From Azospirillum isscasi (GTDB lineage Bacteria; Pseudomonadota; Alphaproteobacteria; Azospirillales; Azospirillaceae): a stretch of DNA of 64,000 nt. The position numbers were made by a program, and so were the translations under genes. The DNA lies in NCBI RefSeq assembly GCF_030849505.1, contig NZ_JAUJFI010000008.1, forward strand, positions 1 to 64,000. Direction: 5' to 3'. Under the pieces are notes generated by a model that saw nothing but the letters and a program-made list of their open reading frames with translations, was not told the origin of the DNA and searched no databases. Positions within the stretch are counted from its first letter, which is position 1. Each line of letters starts with the position of its first letter. Positions 19,084 through 26,729 of this stretch are shown here, in pieces.

Positions 19084-19638
19084 ATGGTTCGCGGCATGAT
19101 CCACACGCTTCCCGAACTGGCCGCCCGTCTGGGCCGGGGCCAGCGCCTGCTGGGCCTCGACGTCGGCACCAAGACCGTCGGCATGGCCGTGTCCGACCCG
19201 AACCTCGTCGTCGCGTCGCCCATCGGCACGCTGAAACGCACGAAGTTCACCCAGGACGCCCGCGAGCTGTCGCGGACGCTCCGCGATTACGGGATCGGCG
19301 GGCTGGTGATCGGGCTGCCCCTGAACATGGACGGGTCGGAGGGGCCGCGCGCCGAATCCACCCGCGCCTTCGCCAAGAACCTGATGGAGCGGCCCGACCT
19401 GCTGGGCTGGGACGCCGAGATCGCCTTCTGGGACGAGCGGCTGTCCACCTCCGCCGTGGAACGTTTCATGATCGGCGAGGCCGACATGACCCGCAAACGC
19501 AGGGACGAGGTGGTGGACAAGATGGCCGCCGCCTACATCCTTCAGGGCGCGCTGGACGCGCTCGCCCACATCCGCAGGATGGAACAGGAGCGGGAGCGGG
19601 CGGAACGGGACGACGAGGACGTCCCGGACGAAAATTGA
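19084..19638 (+). CDS. ruvX: Putative pre-16S rRNA nuclease / Holliday junction resolvase-like (YqgF)
   Basis: About 184 residues with an RNase H-like YqgF domain. The first strand reads LLGLDVGTKTVGMAVSDP with the catalytic Asp, followed by GLVIGLPLNMDGSEGP, WDERLSTSAVERFM and DKMAAAYILQGALD. YqgF proteins process the 5' end of 16S rRNA. Two starts are close: ATG 19084 (G-rich upstream) and ATG 19096. The acidic C-terminus (RAERDDEDVPDEN) is an extension beyond the domain. An AEC transporter gene follows after 10 bp. Confidence 0.92.
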   Translation: MVRGMIHTLPELAARLGRGQRLLGLDVGTKTVGMAVSDPNLVVASPIGTLKRTKFTQDARELSRTLRDYGIGGLVIGLPLNMDGSEGPRAESTRAFAKNLMERPDLLGWDAEIAFWDERLSTSAVERFMIGEADMTRKRRDEVVDKMAAAYILQGALDALAHIRRMEQERERAERDDEDVPDEN

Positions 19639-19648
19639 CCGCCCCGCC

Positions 19649-20566
19649 ATGGCGACCTTCGCGGGCGCGCTGGTGCCGATCTTCCTGCTGATCCTGTTCG
19701 GGCAGGGTCTGCGGCGCGGCGGGCTGGTCGCCGATCCGGTCTGGGCAGGGATCGACCGGATGACCTACTTCCTGTTCTTCCCCTGCCTGATCGTGAACGA
19801 GCTGGCCCGCGCCGATCTGGGGCGGATCGCCGCGCTGCCCATGGGGACGGCGATGGCCGCCGGCGTTCTCGCCGCGGCGGGTCTGGTTCTCGCCCTGCGC
19901 CGTTCCATCGGGCTGGACGGCCCGGCCTTCAGCTCCGTCTTCCAGGGGGTCATGCGCCCCAACACCTATGTCGGCCTGGCCGCCGCCAGCGCGCTCTACG
20001 GCGCGGAAGGGCTGACCCTGACCGCGGTGGGGATCGCCGTGGTGGTGCCGCTGGTCAACCTGCTGTGCGTCCCGGCCATGGTGCGTTACGGGCGCGGCGC
20101 CGGAAGCACCGGCGCCGCAGCCGTGGCGAACGGAATCGTCCGCAACCCGATCATCATCGCCGTCGCTCTGGGGGCGGCGTTGAACGCGGGCGGGCTGGGG
20201 CATCTGCCGGTGATGGGCGACGTCGTGGCCATCCTGGCCCGCGCCGCCCTGCCGGTGGGCCTTCTGTCGGTGGGCGCCGGGCTCGACCTCGGGGCGGCGC
20301 GGGGGGCCGGGATGGGGGTGGCCCTGTCCGCCGCCCTCAAGCTGCTGGTGGTTCCCGGCCTGACCGCCGCCGCGGGGCTGGCCCTCGGGCTCGGCGGTCC
20401 GATGCTGACCGTGGCGGTGCTGTTCAACGCCCTGCCCTGCTCCGCCAGCTCCTACGCGCTGGCCCGCCAGATGGGGGGCGACCACAGGCTGATGGCCGGG
20501 ATCATCACGGTGCAGACCCTGCTGTCGGCGCTGACCCTTCCCCTCGTCCTGGCGCTGGCGGGATAG
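19649..20566 (+). CDS. AEC (auxin efflux carrier) family transporter
   Basis: The protein has 305 residues with about ten predicted membrane segments, for example ALVPIFLLILFGQGL, MTYFLFFPCLIVNEL and LPVGLLSVGAGLDLG. The last motif and the paired five-helix layout (break near residue 150) are typical of AEC carriers such as malonate or malate exporters. Substrate cannot be told from sequence. The gene directly follows ruvX and converges on the GFA-family gene with a 3-bp gap. Confidence 0.85.
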   Translation: MATFAGALVPIFLLILFGQGLRRGGLVADPVWAGIDRMTYFLFFPCLIVNELARADLGRIAALPMGTAMAAGVLAAAGLVLALRRSIGLDGPAFSSVFQGVMRPNTYVGLAAASALYGAEGLTLTAVGIAVVVPLVNLLCVPAMVRYGRGAGSTGAAAVANGIVRNPIIIAVALGAALNAGGLGHLPVMGDVVAILARAALPVGLLSVGAGLDLGAARGAGMGVALSAALKLLVVPGLTAAAGLALGLGGPMLTVAVLFNALPCSASSYALARQMGGDHRLMAGIITVQTLLSALTLPLVLALAG

Positions 20567-20569
20567 CGG

Positions 20570-20983
20570 TCAGGGCGGCTCCGGCGCGCCTTGCGGGAAG
20601 CGCTCCAGCCCGTCGTCGATGGCGTAATAATCCGCCTTGTCCGCCACATGGATGTGCCGCAGCGTCGTCAGCCCGGTCGGCTGGTCCAGGCTTCCGGCGG
20701 CGATGTCCAGCAACGCCTCCCCGTCGCCCTTCCAGAACAGCGACGAGCCGCAGCGCGCACAGAACCCCCGCTGCGCCTTCGCCGAGGAGCGGTACCAGGA
20801 CAACGTGTCCTGCGCATCGATCACCACCGCCTCGCGGGGGATGGTGATGTAGGCGCCGAAATGGCCGTGGAAGCGCCGGCACTGCCCGCAGTGGCAGTTC
20901 ACCACCCCCATGGGCCGCTCGGTCACCCGGTACCGGACGCCGCCGCACAGGCAGCCGCCGGTCAGAACCTCCTTGTCGCTCAT
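20570..20983 (-). CDS. GFA family (glutathione-dependent formaldehyde-activating-like) zinc protein
   Basis: The protein has 137 residues. The zinc-binding pattern is clear: GGCLCGGVRY at the N-terminus, NCHCGQCRRFHG, and GFCARCGSSLFWKG, which are the conserved cysteines of the GFA/CENP-V fold. ATG 20983 is preceded by GGGAG; the upstream extension is basic and unlike the family. Most relatives have no proven enzymatic role, so formaldehyde activation should not be assumed. Confidence 0.88.
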   Translation of the reverse strand: MSDKEVLTGGCLCGGVRYRVTERPMGVVNCHCGQCRRFHGHFGAYITIPREAVVIDAQDTLSWYRSSAKAQRGFCARCGSSLFWKGDGEALLDIAAGSLDQPTGLTTLRHIHVADKADYYAIDDGLERFPQGAPEPP

Positions 20984-21042
20984 CGGCCCGCTCCCGTCCG
21001 TTTCTTCAAAAAAGGTCCGGCGGTCCCGTTCCCAGGGCCGCG

Positions 21043-21273
21043 TCAGCCCTGCCAGAAGGGCTTGTCGGCCTCGGTCGCCGCGTCGGCGCGGGACAGGCCG
21101 ATGTCCTGCAACAGATGATCGGGCAAAGCCTCCAGCGCGCGGCGCTGGCGCCGCCGCTCGCTCCAGGTCGCCACCATGTCGAACAGGACGACCAGCGCGC
21201 CGCCGATCCCCTCGCCGGTCCGCGCGCTCGTGTCCGTGCGGGTGTTCACGCCGCTCTTCATGCTCTGGGCCAT
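21043..21273 (-). CDS. DUF1127 domain small protein
   Basis: The protein has 76 residues. The C-terminal half matches the DUF1127 pattern: RRQRRALEALPDHLLQDIGLS followed by RADAATEADKPFW. Related short Arg-rich proteins in alphaproteobacteria affect RNA-related processes and phosphate or carbon metabolism. The N-terminal half here is Thr/Gly-rich with a short hydrophobic stretch (GGALVVLFDMVATW). It is divergent from the LysR-type gene at 21442. Confidence 0.85.
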   Translation of the reverse strand: MAQSMKSGVNTRTDTSARTGEGIGGALVVLFDMVATWSERRRQRRALEALPDHLLQDIGLSRADAATEADKPFWQG

Positions 21274-21396
21274 GACCGCGTCTCCTCTTGCTTCCGGTTG
21301 CCGTCGAAGCGTTCCGCCCGACGTTCCGAACTGTGTTCCGTGGCTGGAGGATGGGCCACCCGGTCCTTGCGCACAAACGATGCTTTCTCATAGTTT

Positions 21397-21415
21397 GGAT
21401 TAGGAAAACTAATCC
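21397..21415. promoter_or_regulatory. Palindrome GGATTAG-N5-CTAATCC, candidate GcvA-type operator
   Basis: The perfect 7-bp arms GGATTAG/CTAATCC flank GAAAA; extended to 12-bp arms the match is 10 of 12. It lies 27 bp upstream of the LysR-type gene and in the shared region with the DUF1127 gene. GcvA of E. coli binds sites containing CTAAT, and the adjacent regulator is GcvA-like, so this is probably its own operator. Confidence 0.65.
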
Positions 21416-21441
21416 GAAGTCCGCTTCCCGGAGGCACCCGC

Positions 21442-22407
21442 ATGTCCCGCCGCCTGCCGCCGCTGAACGCGCTGCGCGCCTTCGAATCCGCCGCCCGCCA
21501 CCTGTCCTTCACCAAGGCGGCGGAGGAGCTTCACGTCACCCAGGCCGCCGTCAGCCACCAGATCAAGGGGCTGGAGGAATGGCTGGGCATGCCGCTGTTC
21601 CGCCGCATGAACCGCGCGCTGATCCTGACGGAGACCGGGCAATCCTATCTGCCGCCGGTGCGCGACGCGCTCGACACGCTGTCGCAGGCGACGGAGCGGC
21701 TGTTCCGCATGGACGGGTCCGGCACGCTGACCATCTCCACCATGCCCAGCTTCGCCGCGAAGTGGCTGGTCATGCGGCTGGGCCGCTTCCAGTCCCGCCA
21801 TCCGGAGCTTGAGGTGCGGCTGCACACCACGCCGCAACTCGTGGATTTCACCCAGCAGGACGTGGACATCGGCATCCGCTTCGGCGCCGGCAACTGGCCC
21901 GGCCTGCGCTGCGACCGCCTGATGACCGAGGACATCTACCCGGTGTGCAGCCCCACCCTCCTGACCGGCCCCCGCCCCCTGCGAAGCCCGGAGGATCTGC
22001 GCCACCACACGCTGCTGCACGACGATTACTTCATCACCTGGGGCACCTGGGGCGAGGCCGCGGGAGTCGGCGGGCTGGACCACGCCCGCGGCCCGCGCTT
22101 CGATGACTCGGCGCTGCTTCTCCAGGTGGCGGCGGAGGGCGGCGGCGTGGCCCTGGCGCGCGGCGTGCTGGTGGCGGACGACGTCGCCTCCGGACGGCTG
22201 GTCCGGCTGTTCGACGTCCATCTGCCGGGCAACTACGCCTATTACGTCGCCGCCCCGCCCCATTACTTCTCGCGCCCCAAGGTCAAGGCGTTCCGCGACT
22301 GGCTGTTCGAGGAAGCCGCCGCCGACCCCGCCGCCGGCCACAGCCGGGCCTTGTCCGCCGCCGAGTCCGTCACAACCTTTTCCCAAGACGCCCGCCCAGA
22401 CGCCTGA
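21442..22407 (+). CDS. LysR-type transcriptional regulator, GcvA-like
   Basis: The protein has 321 residues. The N-terminal helix-turn-helix reads LPPLNALRAFESAARHLSF, TKAAEELHVTQAAVSHQIK and LEEWLGMPLFRR, the GcvA-subfamily style. The effector domain (about residues 90-300) includes STMPSFAAKWLVMRL and DVDIGIRFGAG. In the GcvA group the best-known member controls glycine cleavage, but many members act on unrelated local targets. A palindrome with two inverted CTAAT boxes lies just upstream. Downstream are two small genes (DUF6152-like and a membrane protein) that could be part of its transcript. Confidence 0.9.
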   Translation: MSRRLPPLNALRAFESAARHLSFTKAAEELHVTQAAVSHQIKGLEEWLGMPLFRRMNRALILTETGQSYLPPVRDALDTLSQATERLFRMDGSGTLTISTMPSFAAKWLVMRLGRFQSRHPELEVRLHTTPQLVDFTQQDVDIGIRFGAGNWPGLRCDRLMTEDIYPVCSPTLLTGPRPLRSPEDLRHHTLLHDDYFITWGTWGEAAGVGGLDHARGPRFDDSALLLQVAAEGGGVALARGVLVADDVASGRLVRLFDVHLPGNYAYYVAAPPHYFSRPKVKAFRDWLFEEAAADPAAGHSRALSAAESVTTFSQDARPDA

Positions 22408-22424
22408 ACGGGAAAGGTTGCGCC

Positions 22425-22781
22425 ATGATGCCCGCCCGCCCATTCGCCCTCGCCGCCCTGCTGTCCGCTTCATTGGCATGGCCCGCCGCCGCCCACCATG
22501 GCTGGGGCGGCTACGATTCCGGGCAGGTGCTGACGCTGACCGGCACCGTGCAGCAGTTCGCCTTCGACAACCCGCACGCCATGCTGAACCTCCAGGCGGA
22601 CGGCAAGGTCTGGCACGTCGTGCTCGCCCCGCCCAGCCGCATGAGCGCGCGCGGTCTTCCCGCCGGCACCATCACGCCCGGCCAGACGGTGACCGTGGTC
22701 GGCTACCCGGCCAAGTCCGACCCGGCGGAACTGCGGGCGGAGCGCATCACCGCCGCCGGCAAGACCGTCGAGCTGCGCTGA
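22425..22781 (+). CDS. Exported DUF6152-family protein
   Basis: The protein has 118 residues with a signal peptide (FALAALLSASLAWPAAA, cut before HHGWGGY). The mature part is a small beta-rich domain (LTLTGTVQQFAFDNPHAML, WHVVLAPPSRM, TVTVVGYPAKS), like the DUF6152/OB-like family. The two His after the cleavage site recur in the family and could bind metal. Function not known. It starts 17 bp after the LysR gene and 12 bp before the next membrane protein gene. Confidence 0.75.
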   Translation: MMPARPFALAALLSASLAWPAAAHHGWGGYDSGQVLTLTGTVQQFAFDNPHAMLNLQADGKVWHVVLAPPSRMSARGLPAGTITPGQTVTVVGYPAKSDPAELRAERITAAGKTVELR

Positions 22782-22793
22782 CGGCCCCCGCCC

Positions 22794-23300
22794 ATGGATC
22801 ACGATCTGGGTCCCACCGGCCCCGGCTGGCTCGTGGCGCTTGAGACGTCCGGGCTCGGCGAGTCGCTGCGGCAGTCGATCTGGCTCTACCCGCTGGTCGA
22901 AATCGCGCACATCCTCGGATTCGCGCTTCTGGTGGGGTCGATCCTGGCCTTCGACCTGCGGCTGATGGGGGTGCGGGCGCCGCTGCTGCCGGCGGACACG
23001 CTGTCGCGGCTGCTCCTGCCGGTCGCCGTGGCCGGGTTCGCGCTGGCGGTGCCCACCGGCCTCCTCCTCTTCACCACCGAGGCGACGGCGCTGGCCCGCA
23101 ACCCGGCCTTCCTCGCGAAGCTCGCGCTGATCGGGCTCGCGCTGCTGAACATCATCGCCTTCCACGCCCTCGCCGGGCGGCGCATCGCGGGCTGGAGCCT
23201 GTCGGACCGGCCACCGCCGGGCGCCCGTTTCGCCGGTGCGGCATCGCTCGCGCTGTGGGTCGCCGTCCTGGCCTGCGGGCGGCTCATCGCATACGTGTAG
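22794..23300 (+). CDS. Membrane protein, DUF6644-like
   Basis: The protein has 168 residues with four predicted membrane helices: around IAHILGFALLVGSIL, LLPVAVAGFALAVPTGLLL, LALIGLALLNIIAFHAL and SLALWVAVLACGRL. The His in VEIAHILGF and the His in FHALAG lie in the membrane and could coordinate haem or copper; that is inference. It follows the DUF6152-like gene and probably acts with it. Function unknown. Confidence 0.7.
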   Translation: MDHDLGPTGPGWLVALETSGLGESLRQSIWLYPLVEIAHILGFALLVGSILAFDLRLMGVRAPLLPADTLSRLLLPVAVAGFALAVPTGLLLFTTEATALARNPAFLAKLALIGLALLNIIAFHALAGRRIAGWSLSDRPPPGARFAGAASLALWVAVLACGRLIAYV

Positions 23301-23356
23301 CGAAAGCCATAGGGCGCGCTTGCGGGCGTCCGGGACCGCTCCTATAGTCCCGGCCC

Positions 23357-24319
23357 ATGACCGGATCGCCCCATTCCACGACGGTTTTCCCGCACCGCCA
23401 CCTCCTTGGCATCGAGGGGCTGACGGCTGGCGAGATCACCACCATCCTCGACCTGGCCGACGGCTATGTCGAGCAGAACCGCCAGCCTTCGAAGAAGTCG
23501 TCGCTCCTCGACGGGCGGACGATCGTGAACCTCTTCTTCGAGAACTCGACCCGCACCCGCACCAGCTTCGAGCTGGCCGGCAAGCGGCTCGGCGCCGACG
23601 TGATCAACATGTCGTCGGACGGCAGCTCGGTGAAGAAGGGCGAGACGCTGATCGACACGGCGATGACGCTGAACGCCATGCACCTCGACGCGCTGGTGGT
23701 CCGCCACGCCGATTCGGGGGCGGTGAAGCTGCTGGCCGACAAGGTCAACTGCTCGGTCATCAACGCCGGCGACGGCCACCACGAGCACCCGACGCAGGGC
23801 CTGCTGGACGCGCTGGCGATCCGCCGCCGGCTGGGGAGCCTGGACGGGCTGATCGTGGCGATCTGCGGCGACATCCTGCACAGCCGCGTCGCGCGCTCGA
23901 ACATCCACCTGCTGAACGCCATGGGCGCGCGGGTGCGCTGCGTTGCGCCGCCGACGCTGATCCCCTCGCAGATCGACCGGCTGGGCGTCGAGGTGCACCA
24001 CTCCATGGCGACCGGCCTGAAGGACGCCGACGTGGTGATGATGCTGCGCCTCCAGACAGAGCGGATGAGCGGCCAGTACGTCCCCTCGACCCGCGAGTAC
24101 TTCTATTTCTACGGCCTGGATTACGAGAAGCTCGCCGTGGCGAAGCCGCACGCGGTGGTGATGCACCCCGGCCCGATGAACCGCGGCGTCGAGATCGATT
24201 CGGAGGTCGCCGACGACCTCAAGCGCTCCATGATCCTCGATCAGGTGGAGCTGGGCGTGGCCGTCCGCATGGCCGTGCTCGACCTTCTCACCAAAGACCG
24301 CCGGGGCACCGATGCCTAA
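23357..24319 (+). CDS. pyrB: Aspartate carbamoyltransferase catalytic subunit
   Basis: The protein has 320 residues. Carbamoyl-phosphate site motif [15 protein letters not shown], then [27 protein letters not shown] and the C-terminal [12 protein letters not shown] are all present. It joins carbamoyl phosphate and aspartate in pyrimidine synthesis. Its 3' end overlaps the dihydroorotase-like gene by 8 bp. No pyrI regulatory subunit is nearby, as in the class of bacterial ATCases that assemble with a dihydroorotase-like partner. Confidence 0.97.
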   Translation: MTGSPHSTTVFPHRHLLGIEGLTAGEITTILDLADGYVEQNRQPSKKSSLLDGRTIVNLFFENSTRTRTSFELAGKRLGADVINMSSDGSSVKKGETLIDTAMTLNAMHLDALVVRHADSGAVKLLADKVNCSVINAGDGHHEHPTQGLLDALAIRRRLGSLDGLIVAICGDILHSRVARSNIHLLNAMGARVRCVAPPTLIPSQIDRLGVEVHHSMATGLKDADVVMMLRLQTERMSGQYVPSTREYFYFYGLDYEKLAVAKPHAVVMHPGPMNRGVEIDSEVADDLKRSMILDQVELGVAVRMAVLDLLTKDRRGTDA

Positions 24320-25616
24320 CGCCAACGCCCGCGTCGCCTACCGCAACGCCCGCCTGCTCGACCCCGCCAGCGGCCTGGACCAGCGGGGCGATCTGCTGAC
24401 CGAAGGCGCGAAGATCGCCGATTTCGGCCCGTCCCTGTTCGCCGGCGGCGTGCCGGAGGGGATCGAGGTGGTGGACCTCCAGGGCCAGTGCCTCGCCCCG
24501 GGCCTCGTGGACATGCGTGTCCTGATCGGCGAGCCGGGCGACGAGGAAAAGGACACCATCAAGAGCGCGTCGCGCGCCGCGGTGGCCGGCGGCATCACCG
24601 CCATGGCCCTGCTGCCCAACACCGACCCGGTGACCGACGAGGTGGCGAGCCTGGAGTTCATCGCGCGGCGCGCCCGCGAGGTGCGTCTGGTCAAGGTCTT
24701 CGCCTATGCCGCCGCGACCCGTGGGACGGACGGCAACGAGATCACCGAGATGGGGCTGCTGTCCCGTGCCGGGGCCGTGGCCTTCACCGACGGCACCAAG
24801 GCCATCGCCAGCGCCAAGGCGATGCGCCGCGCGCTCAGCTACGCCCGCACCTTCGACAAGCTGATCGTCCAGCATCCGGAGGAACCGAGCCTCGCCAGCG
24901 GCGGCATGATGAACTCGGGCGAGCGCGCCACCCGCCTCGGCCTCGTCGGCATCCCGCGGGAGGCCGAGATCATCATGATCGAGCGCGACCTGCGCCTGCT
25001 GGAGCTGTCCGGCGGACGGCTGCACTTCGCCCACATCTCGACCGGCGAGTCGGTAGACCTGATCCGCCGCGCCAAGGCGCGCGGGCTGAAGGTCACCTGC
25101 GACACCGCCCCGCATTACTTCGCCCTGACCGAGACGGACGTCGGCGATTACCGCACCTTCGCCAAGGTCTCCCCGCCGCTGCGCGGCGAGATGGACCGGC
25201 GCGCCATCGTGGAAGGTCTGGCCGACGGCACCATCGACGCCATCGCGTCCGACCACATTCCGCAGGATCAGGACGAGAAGCGCCTGCCCTTCGCCCAGGC
25301 CGCCTTCGGCGTGATCGGGCTGGAGACGCTGTTCCCGCTGACCCTGGAACTGGTGCACAAGGGCGCCATGCCGCTGCTGAAGGCGCTGGCGTGCGTGACC
25401 GTGAAGCCGGCGGAGATCCTGGGCCTGCCGCTGGGCCGCATCGCCAAGGGGGCGCCCGCCGATCTGACCGCCTTCGACCTGGAGGTGCCGTGGAAGGTGG
25501 ATGTGACGGCCTTCAAGTCGAAGTCCAAGAACAGCCCCTTCGAGGACCGCCCCGTCCAGGGCCGTCCGCTGCGCACCGTGGTGGACGGGCGCACCGTCTG
25601 GCAGTTCGAGGGCTGA
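24312..25616 (+). CDS. pyrX: Dihydroorotase-like protein lacking the HxH zinc ligands (PyrC'/PyrX type)
   Basis: The protein has 434 residues with an amidohydrolase fold. In active type I dihydroorotases the first strand carries D-x-H-x-H; here the equivalent [12 protein letters not shown] has Arg69 and Leu71. Other positions are kept: His in FAHISTGES, His in [10 protein letters not shown] and the Asp in [12 protein letters not shown]. Loss of the HxH pair should abolish the normal binuclear centre. In Pseudomonas a similar inactive homologue (pyrC', pyrX) is needed for assembly of the PyrB complex. The 8-bp overlap with pyrB favours the same role. A catalytic dihydroorotase would have to be encoded elsewhere. 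Confidence 0.85.
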   Translation: MPNANARVAYRNARLLDPASGLDQRGDLLTEGAKIADFGPSLFAGGVPEGIEVVDLQGQCLAPGLVDMRVLIGEPGDEEKDTIKSASRAAVAGGITAMALLPNTDPVTDEVASLEFIARRAREVRLVKVFAYAAATRGTDGNEITEMGLLSRAGAVAFTDGTKAIASAKAMRRALSYARTFDKLIVQHPEEPSLASGGMMNSGERATRLGLVGIPREAEIIMIERDLRLLELSGGRLHFAHISTGESVDLIRRAKARGLKVTCDTAPHYFALTETDVGDYRTFAKVSPPLRGEMDRRAIVEGLADGTIDAIASDHIPQDQDEKRLPFAQAAFGVIGLETLFPLTLELVHKGAMPLLKALACVTVKPAEILGLPLGRIAKGAPADLTAFDLEVPWKVDVTAFKSKSKNSPFEDRPVQGRPLRTVVDGRTVWQFEG

Positions 25617-25620
25617 CGCG

Positions 25621-26238
25621 GTGACGTTCCTCATTCCGGCCCTCATTCCGGCCCTCGTTTCGGCGCTGCTCGGCTATCTGCTGGGCTCGATCCCCTTCGG
25701 GCTGGTGCTGACCCGGCTGGCCGGCCTGGGCGACATCCGCAAGATCGGGTCCGGCAACATCGGCGCCACCAACGTGCTGCGCACCGGCAACAAGCCGCTG
25801 GCCGCCGCCACCCTGATCCTGGACAGCGGCAAGGGCGCCATCGCCGCCCTGCTCGCCCACGCCTGGGCGGGGCCGGAGGCCGCGGTCTTCGCCGCGGGCG
25901 GCGCCATGCTGGGCCACAGCTTCCCGGTCTGGCTGGGCTTCAAGGGCGGCAAGGGGGTCGCGACGGCGCTCGGCGTGCTGCTGGCGGTGTCCTGGCCGGT
26001 CGGCGTGATCGCCTGCGCGACGTGGCTGGCCATGGCCTACCTGTTCCGGATCTCCTCGCTGTCCGCCCTGACCGCTCTGGGCCTCAGCCCGATCGCCGGC
26101 TGGTTCTTCGGCGGGCCGCTGGTGGCGGGGCTGTGCCTGTTCATCGCAGGATTGGTCTATGTCCGCCACGCCGCGAACATCCAACGCCTGCTGAAGGGCG
26201 AGGAGCCGAAGATCGGGGCCGGCAAGAAGCAAGCCTGA
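25621..26238 (+). CDS. plsY: Acyl-phosphate glycerol-3-phosphate acyltransferase
   Basis: The protein has 205 residues from a GTG start 4 bp after the upstream gene. Family motifs are visible: [33 protein letters not shown] and [18 protein letters not shown], the three active-site segments of PlsY. Five membrane helices fit. It transfers an acyl group from acyl-phosphate to glycerol-3-phosphate in phospholipid synthesis. The first codons contain a short direct repeat (CTCATTCCGGCC twice) coding LIPALIPAL. Confidence 0.95.
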   Translation: MTFLIPALIPALVSALLGYLLGSIPFGLVLTRLAGLGDIRKIGSGNIGATNVLRTGNKPLAAATLILDSGKGAIAALLAHAWAGPEAAVFAAGGAMLGHSFPVWLGFKGGKGVATALGVLLAVSWPVGVIACATWLAMAYLFRISSLSALTALGLSPIAGWFFGGPLVAGLCLFIAGLVYVRHAANIQRLLKGEEPKIGAGKKQA

Positions 26239-26255
26239 AGGCGGCCCCGACCCGC

Positions 26256-26639
26256 TCAGGCCCGCGGAAACACCTCTTCCATCGCCGTCAGCAATTCCCC
26301 CGCCAGGACGGGCTTCTTCAGGATCACCAGCGGGCCGCACTCCCCGTCCTGCAACGCCGCGGTGCCCTCCGCGGGCGGGGACGCGGACAGGACGACGATG
26401 GGCAGGTCGGGCTGGTCGAGGCGCAAACGCCGGATCATCCGCTCGCCGTCCAGCCGGGGCATCACCAGATCGGTGATGAGCGCGTCGAAGGCCCCATCGG
26501 CCAGGGCGCGCAGCCCGGCCTCCCCATCCGTCACGGTGGTGACCGTGCATTGGGCCATTTCCAGCATGCGAGCCATCGCCATGGCGGTGAGCGAATCGTC
26601 CTCCACGAGAAGAATCTTGAGCGGCCTCGCAAAACGCAC
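26256..26639 (-). CDS. Single-domain response regulator (CheY-like receiver)
   Basis: The protein has 127 residues and is a receiver domain only. The acidic pair is in ILLVEDDSLTAM, the phosphorylation Asp in ALITDLVMPRLDG, the Ser/Thr switch in VVLSASPP and the Lys in VILKKPVLAGE. It has no output domain, so it acts by protein contact or in a phosphorelay. The helicase gene lies 90 bp upstream on the same strand. Its partner kinase cannot be named; the hybrid kinase at 33854 and the PAS kinase at 12856 are candidates in this window. Confidence 0.88.
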   Translation of the reverse strand: MRFARPLKILLVEDDSLTAMAMARMLEMAQCTVTTVTDGEAGLRALADGAFDALITDLVMPRLDGERMIRRLRLDQPDLPIVVLSASPPAEGTAALQDGECGPLVILKKPVLAGELLTAMEEVFPRA

Positions 26640-26729
26640 CGGTAACCTCCTAAGGTGGTGGACGGGTCGACACTTTCCACGAACGCCGGTTGTTTCGCTG
26701 CTGCAAAAAAGTGTAGCGGACCTCGTTAT

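Noticed and set aside
25627-25650. Repeated CTCATTCCGGCC at the start of plsY
   Set aside because: It only codes a repeated Leu-Ile-Pro-Ala in the N-terminal membrane helix; no regulatory meaning is evident.
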